Source: Sarcomyxa edulis (Eukaryota; Basidiomycota; Agaricomycetes; Agaricales; Mycenaceae). Taken from it: a DNA stretch of 64,000 nucleotides. The translations under genes and the position numbers were made by a program. Below are positions 1 through 13,508 of the stretch, piece by piece. The stretch covers positions 992,001 to 1,056,000 of the forward strand of contig QUOL01000003.1 in assembly GCA_009761415.1 (NCBI GenBank). Reading direction: 5' to 3'. The number at the start of each line of letters is the position of its first letter. Within the stretch, counting starts at the first letter, position 1. Under the pieces are notes generated by a model. That model was not told the origin of the DNA. It did no database searches and was given only the letters and a program-made list of their open reading frames with translations.

Positions 1-3000
1 AATAGCCGACGGACTAAATATGCTTCTATCACTGGGCCACACGAACCCCAGTTCTTCCATCGTAAATGGGGGAGGCATGCCTGGGCCTTGATCGGCGAAT
101 GTGGATGTTGGGGAGACGATCATTCCGTCGGCGACGAAGGAGGGTGGGGGCATTGGCGCGGGGGTGTTGATCCCGCTTGCGATGCCGACTTTGCGCCGGA
201 GGTTAGCGAGCATTATGCGGAGGGTTAGGGCGTAGCTGGGTGGTGAGATGGGTGTGTTGATCAGCAAGGGATACTACACTGATTAATGGAGTGGAGTGGA
301 GTGGGGAACGAACCGTTCAGCAGCAACATCCGAAAGAAGCTGAGCAAGTTGTTCAACCTGAGTAGTGATAGCCACCAAATCCAACTCCGCAGGGAACAGA
401 CTAGCCATCTTCAATAAGAACAAACCCGAAAACGCAGCTGTGACGAGACTATCGTGGACTGCATAACGTAGAGCCGCCCTAGAAATACATTCAACGACGC
501 GGAGTCAGCAGTCATATCAAACAACCCCAAATGTAAATGCAAGTGAAGCGCTACATACCGATATGCAGGCGACCCAAGGAATATAGACAAACAATTGAAC
601 GCAGCGTCTTTAGCTTGGAACGCCAGTTCTCTCTGTTCGAAGGGCATCTTATCCCATGAGACGCCACGTAGAGCGACGCACACGAGCCATAGCTTGGCGT
701 AGTGTAGTTCGCCGGCGAGGATTTTGCGGAGGAGGGAGTCTTCGTCCATTGTTTGACCTGCGTTATGACGAACGATATAAGTATCACGGGCGGGAGTAGG
801 CTGGAAAGAAACGACGCACGATGTAACTCATCACAATCAGCCCACCATTTATCCAGCTCCACATTCGCACGGCGGATGAACGACAAAGTGTTATGGTTCA
901 CTTGTCCATTCAACGGTGCCAGTGTTTCGTAAATATGAGCTATGCAATGCCCGCCGTTAGATAACGTATACATTTCATCAAGAGATATGAAAAGAGAGAT
1001 AGAGATACATACTCTTCTGCGCAATCAACTCCACCTGCGAAATAAGCCTAACATCCGTAGGAGAAGCCATTGGGTGGGAGAGGAGGATACGACAGTGCCG
1101 TATGGAGCTTTCGTCGCGGAGGACGATGGGGCGGCCTGTTCCTAGGCTCATTCTACGATCGAAAACGCGAAGGTCAGACGGTGTAGTCAAGAGGATAGAG
1201 TGGAGCTTACTGATGGTCGAACCAATAGAGGCAGAGCCAGATGCGGGCGGACACCACTGCAGTTCAAAAGATATTTTTTTGTGCGTAAGTAATCATTCAA
1301 TGCGACTAGATCAAAGAAAGGAACCCATGAACTCACCTAAATTCCTCTCCTCCTCCTGCGTCCTAGTCTTCCCACTATCATCCGCCAATTTCTCAAGCGC
1401 ACGGTGGAGCCCGAGATCCAACGCCATACGCATCGCATGTCCGCTCGGGAGCCATCCGTTGGTGCTCCACGCAGCTAGGAGAAGCATGCCTACGCGAACG
1501 ACCAACGGTTGTCAGGATTATTTGGACTTGGACTTTTGAAAGTGAAGAAGTTCGCACCTTGAACAGCCTCCTTCCTAACAACAGGTCCAAAAAGCGAGCT
1601 CCTCGCAATCCCTTGAGCCTCCTCGAGGCATTTATAAAACGTAGGCGTCAGAGGTCCGTTCCCGCTTCGGATTTTACCTGCGACGGCTAGGATGGCGTCG
1701 AATGTCCATGGGGTGCGTTCCATGAGGGATTCGTAGGTGTCGTAGGAGGGGTCGAAGAGGGGGATGAAGAGGTGGCATCCGGCGAAGAAGCTGTCCAAAA
1801 GAAAAGTTAGGAAAATGATTGGGACGCAGGACATCTTGCTTACATGTGGTATAATTCTCTAGCCTCAGAATCGGATACGAGGCCCTGCGGTGTCGATGTC
1901 AATGTTAGTAGATGCATCAATATGAAGCCTGGGACGGCTTGCCTTTTCGACTACGTGGGGGAACGCATTGCGCGGCGTAGGTTCTGCGCGTTTACGCTTT
2001 TTGACCCTGCACGCACAAAGATTCAGTCGGTGTTTCAGACAGGTGATATGTAGTATTGGGAAAACACGGACCTGGGAGTTGAAGCTGAAGGAACGGCGGC
2101 AGCTTCTGCAGCTGCATTGGCCAAGCCTTGCAAGGCTTCGATGGGAGCGTTCAAGGTTGCACGAGGGAGAGTGTCCTCGGATTCGTCGTCTGATGAGGGG
2201 GCGGTGCTTGGAACGATGCCGTAGGTTGCGTACTTATGCGGCTGGTGAGGCGGTTAGTAAACACAGCGGTTAGTGGCGACGATGACACGGACCGGTGGTG
2301 CGAAACCGGGCAGAGGAGGGAACCCTCTGCGGTCTTCAAAGTTGGAACGACTAGCTGGTATAGTCGGAGGCTGGAATGTAGGAGGATCGTTGCGTCCTGG
2401 TGGGGAATACAACGATCTTCCGCCATTCGAGTGGCCATGGGGTTGTGTTTGTACAGCAGACAGAATTCTATCCAAAGACGACTGCATGCCGATCATTTGG
2501 CTTTGCATGACCTGCCAAACTGGGCGTTAACTAGAGTAGAATGGAAGACTAACCAAAGTACTTGCCAGGTATTGACCCTCGAGACGAGATAGTCTTCTAG
2601 GTCATCATGAGTATATACACCATTATTAGTCTTGGATAAACAGACTCAGCGCTAGGCCCTGCGATGGCCTGTACATTTTTCTTTTCTGGCTTCTCAAAGA
2701 CGCAGAGGGTACCGCTGAGTTGGCAGCGACGACAAGGAGCCTGAAGTACCCGGGCCGGCGGGGAGTAGACGGGCCAGTGAGCCCAGATACTAACCAACTG
2801 GTAGACTGACGCACCTCCCCTTCACACCTGTTCTTTCCTTTTCTACAAGCAGTACAAGCCCTTGCTCCCCTCTTTGGAATGTGGACTGGTGGATGTTGTG
2901 ATGAGCCCATACTACCATCAGCCCCGCCGCCCATCTCGCTGTTCGTTCGTCTTCGCTTCAAGTTTCCTCCCTGCGCTTCAGAACCGTTCGAGATGGATGC

Positions 3001-3018
3001 TGACGGCGACAAGGACAT
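1..3018 (-). CDS. Zn2Cys6 fungal transcription factor, partial (3' end outside window)
   Basis: The N-terminus, read on the minus strand from ATG at 3018, has a Ser-rich lead, a basic KRRR patch and the first half of a fungal binuclear zinc cluster (ACTACRKGKNRCEGE). An intron follows, then the second half (PCRRCQLSGTLCVF), completing CX2CX6C..CX2CX6C. A coiled-coil-like stretch (MQSQMIGMQSSLDRILSAVQ) near 2500 fits the usual dimerisation segment. Further exons down to position 1 carry a block near 1311-1505 (GHAMRMALDLGLHRALEKL) that looks like the fungal-specific transcription factor middle homology domain. The protein should be nuclear and bind CGG-type DNA half-sites; its target genes cannot be told from sequence. 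Several short introns split the frame. The C-terminus lies beyond the left edge. The class assignment is firm; no orthologue name can be given. Confidence 0.85.
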
Positions 3019-4100
3019 GCTTGTGCCGTACGGGAGCGTGTTACCCCACTGGAATATAATGAATCGTCGAGGGCCAGGGAACGTCCGACCGAACCCCGTA
3101 AGTTGCGGTAGCTTTCAACCAGCGCTACACGTGGCTGCTGTATCAGTTGACCTCCGACCTCAAAACACATCCACCATGCCCAAGCGACGCCTGCTCTTTT
3201 CTCATCTCCTCAGACTCATTTGTCGTCAAGTAACGCTGTCTTTCTGTCCCTGTCAATTTCAAGTCACCCCGAGGTATACTTTTTTTTTCGACTCGCTGCT
3301 ACCTCGATTTTTTTTCCGGCACTTTTATCCATATTGTATCCCTCTCACGTCTACGTCGATTCTTGAATGTACGACATCATCATCATCAGATTTAGCTTAC
3401 ACGCTCGCATCGCATATTCACCTGATCTCATTACATTTCCAACTACACTACGGACATGTGCGCAACGGACGGCCGCCTCTAAATCGGCCGAATGCCAGTG
3501 CGTCTCGCGTCTTGAGCTTGAGATCTTGAGAAAGAACACAACGATATCGTGGTACCCACTCATTTCATGCATAGGGACGCAAGTCTACTACCTGAAGCTG
3601 TAGAGGCGTTTATAGCACGCTAAGTAAACCGATGCTGTCATCGAGCTTCTAGGGTATGATATATGATCGCTCTAAAAAGGCTACGACTATATCCGAGTAA
3701 ACTCCCCCACTAGCATGGCCACTCAACAAACTGAGATAGCCAATTAGCCATGCATACTTGTGCATACTGGCATGTTCCCCCGAAATCACCGTACCGTGAT
3801 AACAAACGAAGTTTCACGTATGATATAGCCTTTAGAAATCAGATACAGATACGCTCGTTGAGGAGATAACGGTCACGGTAAACGGTAAAGAAAGGATACC
3901 GGTATAACTTTAAACTCGCGGTGTTCCCCACTGGCACTTGCAACGAATGCGGAGAGCCTTCCGAGTCGGTACCGAACACTTCAAAAGGACACCTGTGAGA
4001 TACTTATGCATATGTGGAGATTTGACGGCTCTTTGGAGTCCTCAAGAGTCCTTCTGATAGGCTACTTTTAGCAGAGAAACCCTATAGCTAACTAACATAT
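3019..4100. other. Upstream region of the zinc-cluster gene; no gene seen
   Basis: This stretch lies upstream of the minus-strand zinc-cluster gene, so it should contain its promoter and 5' leader. Pyrimidine-rich runs near 3230-3310 are typical of fungal promoters and 5' UTRs. The open frames here are short, overlap on both strands and show no recognisable domain. I see no convincing gene, RNA or mobile element. Confidence 0.5.
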
Positions 4101-4119
4101 GCACGGCTGTGTACACGGA

Positions 4120-5097
4120 TCCAGAAGTCAGTCAGCCAATGTCTATCGGTGGGAAGGATTGAGAACTCACGACTTCAAGCTTCAACTCTATCCTCTGAGA
4201 AACAAAACGAAAGGAAGACACAGATTTCGGAAGCGGGGATAACGCTAGCGCTATCAATAGCGGCGATTTTACCCTCAGGCTGAAGATGAGTTAAAAGAGA
4301 GAGAGAGAGAGACCAGGAGCTCAGTTCTTTCTAGAGATTCGCCTGCGACAACTAGGTGGTGATCAGACACATAGCCCCATGGATAGGAATAGGAATAAAA
4401 CCCTATCTATACTTGCACAGCGACAAGCTTGAAGCATATGGAACCTAGAAGTGAGAAGTCAATGTCTATTGGTGCTAGGCAGTGGGAAGGAGATCACGAC
4501 TCACGACTCACGAGTCTTGACTTTAACTCTATCCTCTGACAAACGAAACGAAGACATGCGATTCGGAAGCGGGGATAACGCTATCAATAGCGCCAACCCG
4601 ACTTCACCCTCGATTTATATGAGAGAGAGAGAGGGAGACCGGGAGCTCAATTGTTTCCAGAGACTGAGCTCGCCTGCGAGTCGCGACAGTGGTGATTAGA
4701 TACAGTCCCGGTAGGTGGTGGTGGATCTCACCAGAAAGCCGACACAAGTAGCCCATAATCATATGCGTCAGGTTGATTGTAGACAAAGAGATCCTGAGAT
4801 GACAGACTTTCTCGTTACCACGTGGACAGAAAGTATACCGTCCCGAGTTCCTTGCTTATGTCGTCCACGCCACATCCACAGAACAACGAATTCCCCTATA
4901 ACTATGCATTGCACAGCTACATGGATTCAGAAGTCAGCCACTGTCTATCGGTGGGAAGAACATCACGACTCACGACTCATCTCTATCCTCTGAGAAACGA
5001 AACGAACGTCGAAAAACGAAGACATAACTTTCGGAAGTGGGGATAACGCTATCAATATTAATAGCACCGACCTGACTTTACCCTCAAGATTTTGATT

Positions 5098-5158
<61 letters not shown>

Positions 5159-5400
5159 AGGAGCTCAGTTCTTTCTAGACATTCGCCTGCGACAGTGGTG
5201 ATTAATATTAGATGCATAATAGCCCCATGAATAGTTATAGGTAGGTGCATGTAACAACTCACCAGAAATCCGACACTTGTACGAGGGTCATGAGATAGTC
5301 CATATGCGTCAGGTTGATTGTAGACAAAGAGACCCTGAGATGACAGACGTTCTCGTTACCGTTACCACGTGGGCACAAAGTATATCGTCCCGAGTTCCTC
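4120..5400. repeat. Three diverged copies of a repeat block
   Basis: A segment beginning GAAGTCAG..GTCTAT(C/T)GGTG, continuing through CTCTATCCTCTGA, GGGGATAACGCT and a short GA run, and ending in GGAGCTCA(G/A)TT and TCGCCTGCGA, occurs at about 4120-4360, 4455-4700 and 4925-5200. A second segment, starting CATATGCGTCAGGTTGATTG and running to CCCGAGTTCCT, occurs at about 4761-4856 and 5301-5398, a spacing of about 540 bp. The copies differ by substitutions and small indels, so this is an old local duplication. There is no coding potential. The block sits between the 3' end of the ABC transporter and the promoter side of the zinc-cluster gene. Confidence 0.7.
5102..5157. repeat. (GA)n microsatellite
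   Basis: An uninterrupted run of GA dinucleotides lies inside the third copy of the local repeat block. The other two copies have only short GA runs at the equivalent place (near 4297 and 4621), so the tract expanded after duplication. Confidence 0.95.
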
Positions 5401-5508
5401 ATCCATATGTTCAAGTTGTCCACGCCACAGCAGAACCAAAAAAATCCCCCTGCGTACTTGAATGAGAAAAGAAACACAGCAAAGCAACAAACCACATGAA
5501 AGTCCAAA

Positions 5509-8500
5509 CTATTCCTTATCACCGTCACGGACAGCCTTCTCCTTCGCAGCAGCTTCAAGTTCCCCAAACATCCCGCTCTGGAGACACATACCCCTGAAAT
5601 ACCCGTTCTCTTTCTGGATCAGGTTCCAGGGGGTGTCGAATTCGACGATCTGGGGAGGAGAGGGAAAGAGGAATGTGAGTGAGATGAGATGTATGGGAGA
5701 TGATATGCGATAGACATACCTCGCCTTTGTCCAGGACAATGAGACGGTCGTAGTCGATCACGGTGCGGATGCGGTGCGCGACTGTTTCCGAGATGTATCA
5801 ATACGCATGGTAGTAAAGTCCGAGAGAGAGGGTGTGTGTGAGAGAGAGAGAAAGAGAGGACTCACCAGTCAACAACAAAGACTCAGTAAACTCCTCCCTA
5901 ATCGTAGCTTGAATCTTCGTATCAGTCGCAAAATCAATCGAGCTCGTCGCCTCATCAAGAACGATAATCGAACTACGACGTAAAAGCGCACGAGCCATCG
6001 CGATCAACTGACGTTGTCCTTGGGAGAAATTGGTTCCGCCAGGTGAGACTTGCGTGGTTAGGGAGACTGTGGTCTTTGTGTCCGTTTCGGTGAACGTCGT
6101 GGATATCGATTCGGAAGTAGTATCTTCGCATTCGACGTGTTGGATTGAGGGTGCCCGGGAATGTTCAGGCGACGTTACTCGGGTCGTAGATCCGGTTTCT
6201 CCAATCATGTGTACGCGTCGGAGGACGTCTAGGCATTCGCCGTCTTCGTGTTCGCCTTTTCAGAGATGAAAACAAAAAAACATCATCATCAATTTTTAGC
6301 ATCGGACTGGCATGTGTTAGACTGACCAAACGGATCCAAGTTATCACGCAACGTTCCTGAGAAAAGAGTTGCATCCTATCTCGCCATGCTGTTATTCAGT
6401 ATGCCCAATCATACGCAGTGCGATGTAGAAATAGAAATATACTGACCTGAGGAATGAAGGTCTACGAGAACAAATCAGGAATCAGGAATTAGGGACTGTT
6501 GAACGTAGAGGAAACTTACTAAGCGTGATCGCAGGTCATGAAGACCGATGGTGGATATATCGATACCGTCTATCATGATGCGACCACTAGCGGGGTCCGT
6601 CTGTCCAAGTAGATTAAGTCAATGTTATACACCGATAGTGATAGTAGGGAGTAGCTCACGAAGCGTAATATACTCATAGCAAGGGTAGACTTCCCACTAC
6701 CTAAACAGAAAGAAAGATATAAGTATGTCAGAAAATCGAAACATCCGCAACCGTAACCGGGTTGGCAATGACATACCTGTACGACCCAACAAACCCACTC
6801 TTTCCCTGGGCCTCAAAGCAAATGACACACCGTGAAGTACAGGAGGCAGATCAGGTGCGTATTTGATGACGAGGTCTTCGACCTCCAGTAAGGGCCCAGT
6901 AGTGGTACTAGAAGGCCAATAGGCAGGAGGCCGATTCGATTCGATTATCGCAGCCGGTTCTTGGGGTAGATCCAGGTATTCCACGATACGTTCTACGGAG
7001 CTATCGAAAAGTGAGTCTAGAGTAATCTTTGAGGAGGATATAATGACGAAGCGTACTTCAGATCGAGCTCCAAAGCCGTCCAGAAACGACACGCCCAATA
7101 AACACTATCTGTGAAAGCCATAGCAGATGTGATGCACAAGCCTGCCAGGCCTGCACCGACAAATCCAGACAAGGCGAATAAAGTAGTGAATAAGACGCTT
7201 AGAGCACCAAGAGCGTCGAAGTTCAATAACAGCCATCTGTGTGTGGCGTTGGTGAGCACGTCACTTCAATGTTAATGTTATTTCTAAGACTGGGGTTACC
7301 TGTTGGTCATCCAGAAGTTGTACCACATCTACAAGGGTTTTAGCATTACGAAGAGGAATTTGAGGCTAGAGGGACAATTTACTTTGGCTGATACATACAA
7401 GGAATTCTGTTAGCTCATGTAGGACAAGGACTAAGAGATAACGTACTGGTGGTATCGAGTTTTTTGTGCAGGTTGTCCAAGAAGCGCGATTCAGCAGAGA
7501 AAGCTCGGACAGTTACTATCCCTTCTAACAACTCTCCAAAGTCGGAGAATATAGGCGATCGCGTGTTGGATTCCATTCGACGAAGGTCACGACCAGTGTT
7601 CAGGTATCCTACGGCCAATTCTCGATAAGCAAGGCCAATCAGAGATGCTGGTAGAAGGAACAAGGGAAAGACCACCCTGGGACCGATCGTTCGTTAGTCA
7701 GTGGAGAATAGAGATGGCAAGAGTGCATACCCAACCGTGAGCATGCTGATGAAGAAGTTTGCTAAGCTAGAGTTGACGTTCTGCAAGGAACTCGCGAGTG
7801 ACGAATCGATCGTTTCGACGTCCTGCTCTCGATGTTAATTATATTGCCTGACGTGGTAAGGCTGGGGTGGCTTGCCTTTCCGAACCGGTTCAGCATACGA
7901 CCTGTTGGTAATATAATACGTATATGAATAAGAGAATCGGTTACTGCATGACTGCACTGCTCACCTTGCGGGGTGGTATCGTGCCATCGCATAGTAGCTC
8001 TAGAGAGACAGATGAGACAATTGAGCGTATGTTTCGAATTCGGATGTACTGCACCTAACAACGGTCTCTAATAGTTGACGAAATAGCCGACGAGATGCTC
8101 GTAAAGCTCCGGTGTACTGAGCAATGATCCCTAATATCTCGACGAAAGCATTCCCTACCCCGATGGCGGCGTATATGCCGACATAGAACAAAGGATGCTT
8201 GTAAGCACTTGGTAATTGGACGCCCATGTTCTGTGCGAAAAGGAGGCGATGTGGGCTTGGAGTGTGAGCCTGAGTCAGCTTCATTCCATCCAACGAGATC
8301 TGCTGGTTCGACGAAAATAGGGATTCCAACGCGTACGAGACAGAAGCACTTGCATCGTCACCATAAGCTTCACCCCAGGTCTTGATCCAGAATTTTTCTG
8401 TCATAGACGGTTCAATTTACTATGCGGCATCAGAAACGCAGCTCTGTACTCACCTGCTACACCAAGAAGCTATAAATACAGATCAGGATGAAACGGGTGT

Positions 8501-11500
8501 AGTATGAGTTGTGAGACAGACCTCCGTCACGATAATCAAAAAGAAAAGAAGTCCCCATATCCAATAAGATCTGGCGAGATTATAAGCTTTGTGCAGGTAG
8601 TACAAGTATGAGCATACTTACGATGCCTTCATATATGTTTTATAGATCTCGAACTGACGGAAGGCCAATCTATGAGAATGTGTTGACCAAACTAGAAAGC
8701 GCTACGCACTTTCACTTGACCAGTCTCTCGGTGCTCGTCTTTGACCAGCTGTCTAGCCTTCTTGACGTCTTCTGTGGGCTTCGCTGCAGTGTCATCTACA
8801 CCTTCGCCTTCTGACTGTTTTTCGACCAAGTCAACCTCGTTGAGGGCCTCTGCATGTGCGATCTCCTCCAAGACGCCTTGTGCATGGAGATCTTTGACTG
8901 TTCCTTGAGTATCGATGCGACCGTCTAGCATACGAACAAGATAATAAGTGCCGGGTAGCACCAACTCGACGTGGTGCGTTACAAGAACCTGAAAGTCTCG
9001 TAAGAGGTTATATTTTGAAGCATGATCGATAACGTACTACTGTACGGTGCTGCAGCAGCGGGCCACAGAGAAGTCGCTCGTACAAGAAACGTGATGTATG
9101 GCTGTCCTAGAATGTACAGTGGCTCAGAAGTAACACGTCATCGATAACGAACTGCACTTACAACTGCGCTGAGCGGATCGTCGAGAAGTACATATTTTGT
9201 GCGAGCATAGACAGCACGAGCGAGAGCAACACTACACACACCATTATTGTCAGTCAAGGTAACGATGAAGAGATTGCAGAAATAGATCACCGAGCCTTCT
9301 GTCCACCCGATAGACTTACACCACTATGCAAGAATGTGTCAGTCTCACGAATGGATCAAAAACGCATGGAACATACCGCACACCGATCTCAGTGGCATCA
9401 CCATCCTCAAGCTGGTCCAAATCAGGTTTTAGCGCACAACACTCTATCACAGCATTGTAACGGTCCTCGTCCAAGGGGTAGCCAAATAGGATATTATCCT
9501 TGATAGATTGATGTCTCAGCCAGGGGGACTGCGCTGCATACGAGATCGCATGCGCCATGCCGTTTTCGTCTACTCTTGATGTATTCTTCGACATGACAAT
9601 TCTTCCACCAGGAAGCAGTGTCATCTCTCCGAGGAGCGCCATCTAAGCAATGACATTAGTCAATATCCGGTATATATAAGTGGCGCCGATCACTGACAAG
9701 CAATGCCGTCTTCCCACTTGCAGTCGGTCCAGTGATAACGGATAATTGTCCCTCGGGGAATTTCACTGTGAGATCCTTTAGCTCGAAATGGTGGTCTGTT
9801 AAATCCTCTGTCGATATAGCTGGCTCGGTTTGAAGACCCGATTCAGCGGTCGAGTTCGTAGGCTTCTTGTCTTTCTTGTCGTCGTTGGTTGGCTCGACCT
9901 CGTTCCATTTGAAAGAGGCAGTCTCAAGTCCAAAGCCTTCGTCCTCGGCACCCGGAAGTGCCGGTTCTGAGTGGTCCTTACTCAGAGAGGAGACCTGATC
10001 TGAAACCTCATCTTCAGCAAGATACGTCGCGATCCGGTCAAGCGCTACTTTAGTCTAGAGAACAATTGTATGAATCTTGAGAAGTGGACATGCTAGAGTG
10101 AAGAACGAAGCGCATACCTGCAACAGTTGCATGATCCAGGAGGGAATTACATTCAACCTACCGGCCTTTTCTCAGCACTACTTATGATGCTCGTGATAAA
10201 TGAGACAAAGCACGTACGGTCGGCGAATCATATTGAAAAGCACGATAGACTATGGGAGTGTTGTCATGTCATTGAGCTGTGTGTAGTGTACGGGAGAGGG
10301 GACGAATAACGTACCGTGAACGCGACACTGACGGTCAGCTCGTTCCCTCGGGCCACATAGACGAAAAAGGACACGATAGACACGAGGATCGGTGAAATAT
10401 TCCAGAGCAGATAGAACATGACATTGTTGAAGCGAGCTTCAAGTGTGAGTCAGAGAGTTAGCATAAGAAAGCGAAGTACTCGAGATATTGATTGTACCCT
10501 TAACCATCCACTTCATCTCGTTGTTTCGCGCTTCCATGGTTCGATTAATCCATTGCTCTTCCCAAGAGAAGAATTTGATGAATTTAACCTATACAGTTAT
10601 ATGAAGAGCTGAGAAAAGGCTCAGAAGAGGTATAAACCTACGGCACCGATCAATCTGTTAACCGAGGTGGTCCTTGTTATAGGACTACTTTCGATGAATG
10701 TCTGAGAACAGACTCACTCGGTCAAAGTTTTCATGCGCTTGTCTCGAGCCGCTAGGACGCCCTTCTGTATGCGAATGCTACGCTTCATTACGAGACTATT
10801 TAGCGGCCACCCGGCGAACAAGACAAGGAATCCCGCAAACGCAGAAATCCCCAGGAGTCTAATCAAAATAGTCAATGTGTTTATCGACAGTGGCGAACGC
10901 GTAAGGACCGCCTACTGGTATAGAAACGTGGAAGCGATGATAATCTCCAAAGGAGCTATAGCGAGTCATCACTTGAGAACGAGATACAGGAAAGAAAACG
11001 TCTTACCGCTGTATAAAAAATACATTCCAGACACTATCATGGAGATCTAAAAGAGCAAGCGTGAGGTTAAGCAGACGGAGATATCACAAATATGAAAACG
11101 TACTCTGGTACAATCACCGGACATGAGGTTGACGATTTTGCCTGTATCCGCTCCAGCTTTGGGATCATCAGCCTTGTTGTCTTTCTCTTTTGCTTTGTTT
11201 TTGTCTGCAAAATATGAGAGATTTGTCGGCACTGACACATATTTAAACTCACCGGCATCTTTGTTGACCTCTTGGTCTGCTTTCTCCTTATCCACAAGAC
11301 CGGAGAAATCTTTTCTCTTCAATGCCTTGCAGAAATCTGAGGTCAGCGACCTGCGATTAGTTCGCACAACATGATATATCCACCTTGTAGTATATCGATG
11401 CCATAAGTTCCTGACGGATTCTCGCTACACGATAGGCATTCAATTCGAGGAAGGATACAACATGATGCCAACATACTCGAGGCTCGTCGTCCAAACCAAA

Positions 11501-12894
11501 GGTGCTGCACATCGGCTTGAGACTTCATAACATTGCAACGGTCAGATTCAACCAAAGAGACAATACATATTGATGGCAACATACCTGCAATATCCGCGAT
11601 GTAAATGCTAAGAAGGCGTAGATGTACACGGTCGAACGATCAGCTGAAGTCGGATTTTTTAGATCGATTAGATCAAGGATACGCCTAAAATTCATCGACT
11701 CGGGTACTCTGAGCAGGATACAATGAGAGTGACTGACTTGAGAAAGAAGGGACCTCCGTAAGCGAAGATTACGGAAATGAAGGTGCCAGTAAAATCGAGT
11801 CTATAGAGGCGTTCTATGAACTTTTTGCACACGGAGAAGAATAACACTACGATACCGACATTAAGTCCAGGGAATTGGCAGCCACAATACGGCGCAAAAG
11901 CGTGGCTCCACTGAACGAGGTCAACATGTTGAACAAGTATTTAACGATTGATGAGACATACGGGGTGTTGATGAACTTGATAAACAATGGTCGTGATTGT
12001 ATCGTTGGACTCAAGTTCCACACATCGGGTTCATTCAGAGTGTTGTACCTTCCCTATAGCAGCTTTTAGTACTCGAGAAGAAAGCGATAGGATTGTGACT
12101 TGCCCGATGAATCAGAGGATAAACCCAGGAGAACGTGATCCACCCAAAGAGAGTTGTATAATCCTCCGGCGAAGTGGAGACCCCCTATATAAAGATGAGC
12201 TACCTGTGATGTTCTAGTACAAAGGTCCCGAGCTCACAATATCTTCCTTTATAATTTGCTTACTGGGCACAGCCAATGGCATGGCAAGAACTATTGCGAG
12301 TATTCCAACGATTGTGGCAAGATTGGCAACGAGCGCTGACACCGGCGCTACAGGAAGGGACCCTCCGTCGAAGAACACGCCACCCAAGGAGAGAATTCCC
12401 CCGAAAAGATGTAACAAATAGAGGAAAAATAAGTCATATGGGGCCGTCTTTAGAGGACTGGCGATTGGACGTATAACAGCGTAGATCCATGACGAGGCGA
12501 CAAGAATTGGGCGATATCCCGCCCAGACGTTGTCGGATATTGCGATCAGACGATAGCAGCCGATAGCCAGCCACACAAGAGCCTCAACAAGACTTGCGGA
12601 GGCTAGAAAAAGCGTACGCACTACGAAGGTACGCTTGTCGCTATCCTCATCTCTAAATGATGTGTCCCCAGCTGCAGATTGCTGATTCAATGCCTCGGCC
12701 TCATCGATGGTCAAGAAAGACTTGAAAGGTATTTTGACGATGTCAACGATCCTACGCGCTGGCCTGGGGACAGGCAAGCAGGAAAGACAGAGTGCTAGGG
12801 CGAAAACTGCGGGGACCAAGGCTGACCAGGAATCCCGAACACAAGGGTTCCGGAAATCGAAAAGATGAGAATCAGGACATAAGTCTATACGCAT
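5509..12894 (-). CDS. ABCC (MRP-type) full ABC transporter
   Basis: This large multi-exon gene has two membrane domains and two nucleotide-binding domains. The N-terminus (12894-12214) is rich in membrane helices, as in MRP-type proteins with an extra TMD0. NBD1 shows a Walker A read as [11 protein letters not shown] (about 9700), a Q-loop region ([15 protein letters not shown]), signature LSGGQKAR (about 9310) and Walker [12 protein letters not shown] (about 9190). NBD2 shows Walker [11 protein letters not shown] (about 6680), signature FSQGQRQ (about 6020) and Walker [13 protein letters not shown] (about 5950). The Asp-Asp at the end of Walker B in NBD1, against Asp-Glu in NBD2, is the asymmetry known in ABCC proteins. 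NBD2 carries a long Thr/Ser-rich insert before the signature. The substrate is probably a conjugate or xenobiotic (family knowledge). Twenty or so short introns are needed. ATG at 12894 is the first in its frame, but see the finding on a possible upstream exon. Confidence 0.9.
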
Positions 12895-13508
12895 GATTAC
12901 GATGAGCGTATACGGCGTAAGGTGTAAGAGTCTAGGAGACTGAAAGATAGCGAAGTTACGGTCGAAGTTGTTGATGAGCTCTTTGAGGGATAGAAATGAT
13001 GAGTGCGCGCGTTCCTCACTGATGTATCAATCTGATTTGAGTCAAATGGAGTAGTTTGACCTTGTAAGCTTGACAGATTGATTGGTCGATATCGATGACC
13101 CCTGGGCGATAACCAGGCAGCGATAACGCAAATGTCGGCAAAATCATCTCATTGCTTGTGATAGTCACACGGCGCGTTGGTATGGTCACGAGTCACGTTT
13201 GCCCTATTTTGGATCATCAACTTCTCCTCAACTTCTCCTCATGATGGACCTCGTCTGACGCCGTCAACGTTCATCGGAATCTCCCCGATTCTCCTCGAGC
13301 TCTGTTTTCCGTGACTATAGATGCGATCCTCGCACTCAGAATCTATGCAATATTATTCATTTCTACGCTATTTCGAGCCATCGTCGCGATGATCCTACAC
13401 GAACATCCCCCTATCTCGTGCGGATGTCTAGGATCTCCCCGACTACAACTACATCGACTCGATACTCGTGTAGGCCTCTTCACTTTCCCACCAATCCTCC
13501 GGGCTCGC
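12895..13508. promoter_or_regulatory. Divergent intergenic region between ABC transporter and 7-TM gene
   Basis: About 610 bp separate the divergently read transporter and seven-TM genes, so both promoters should lie here. The reading frame of the transporter stays open upstream of its ATG to about 13035, with no further ATG. A separate ATG at 13147 (minus) opens a 43-codon frame (MILPTFALSLPGYRPG..) that could be a first exon. No TATA box is obvious. Confidence 0.4.

Noticed and set aside
5102..5157. Ser/Leu repeat open frame across the GA microsatellite
   Set aside because: The frame is only the translation of the dinucleotide run and its flanks; it has no start context, domain or conservation between repeat copies.
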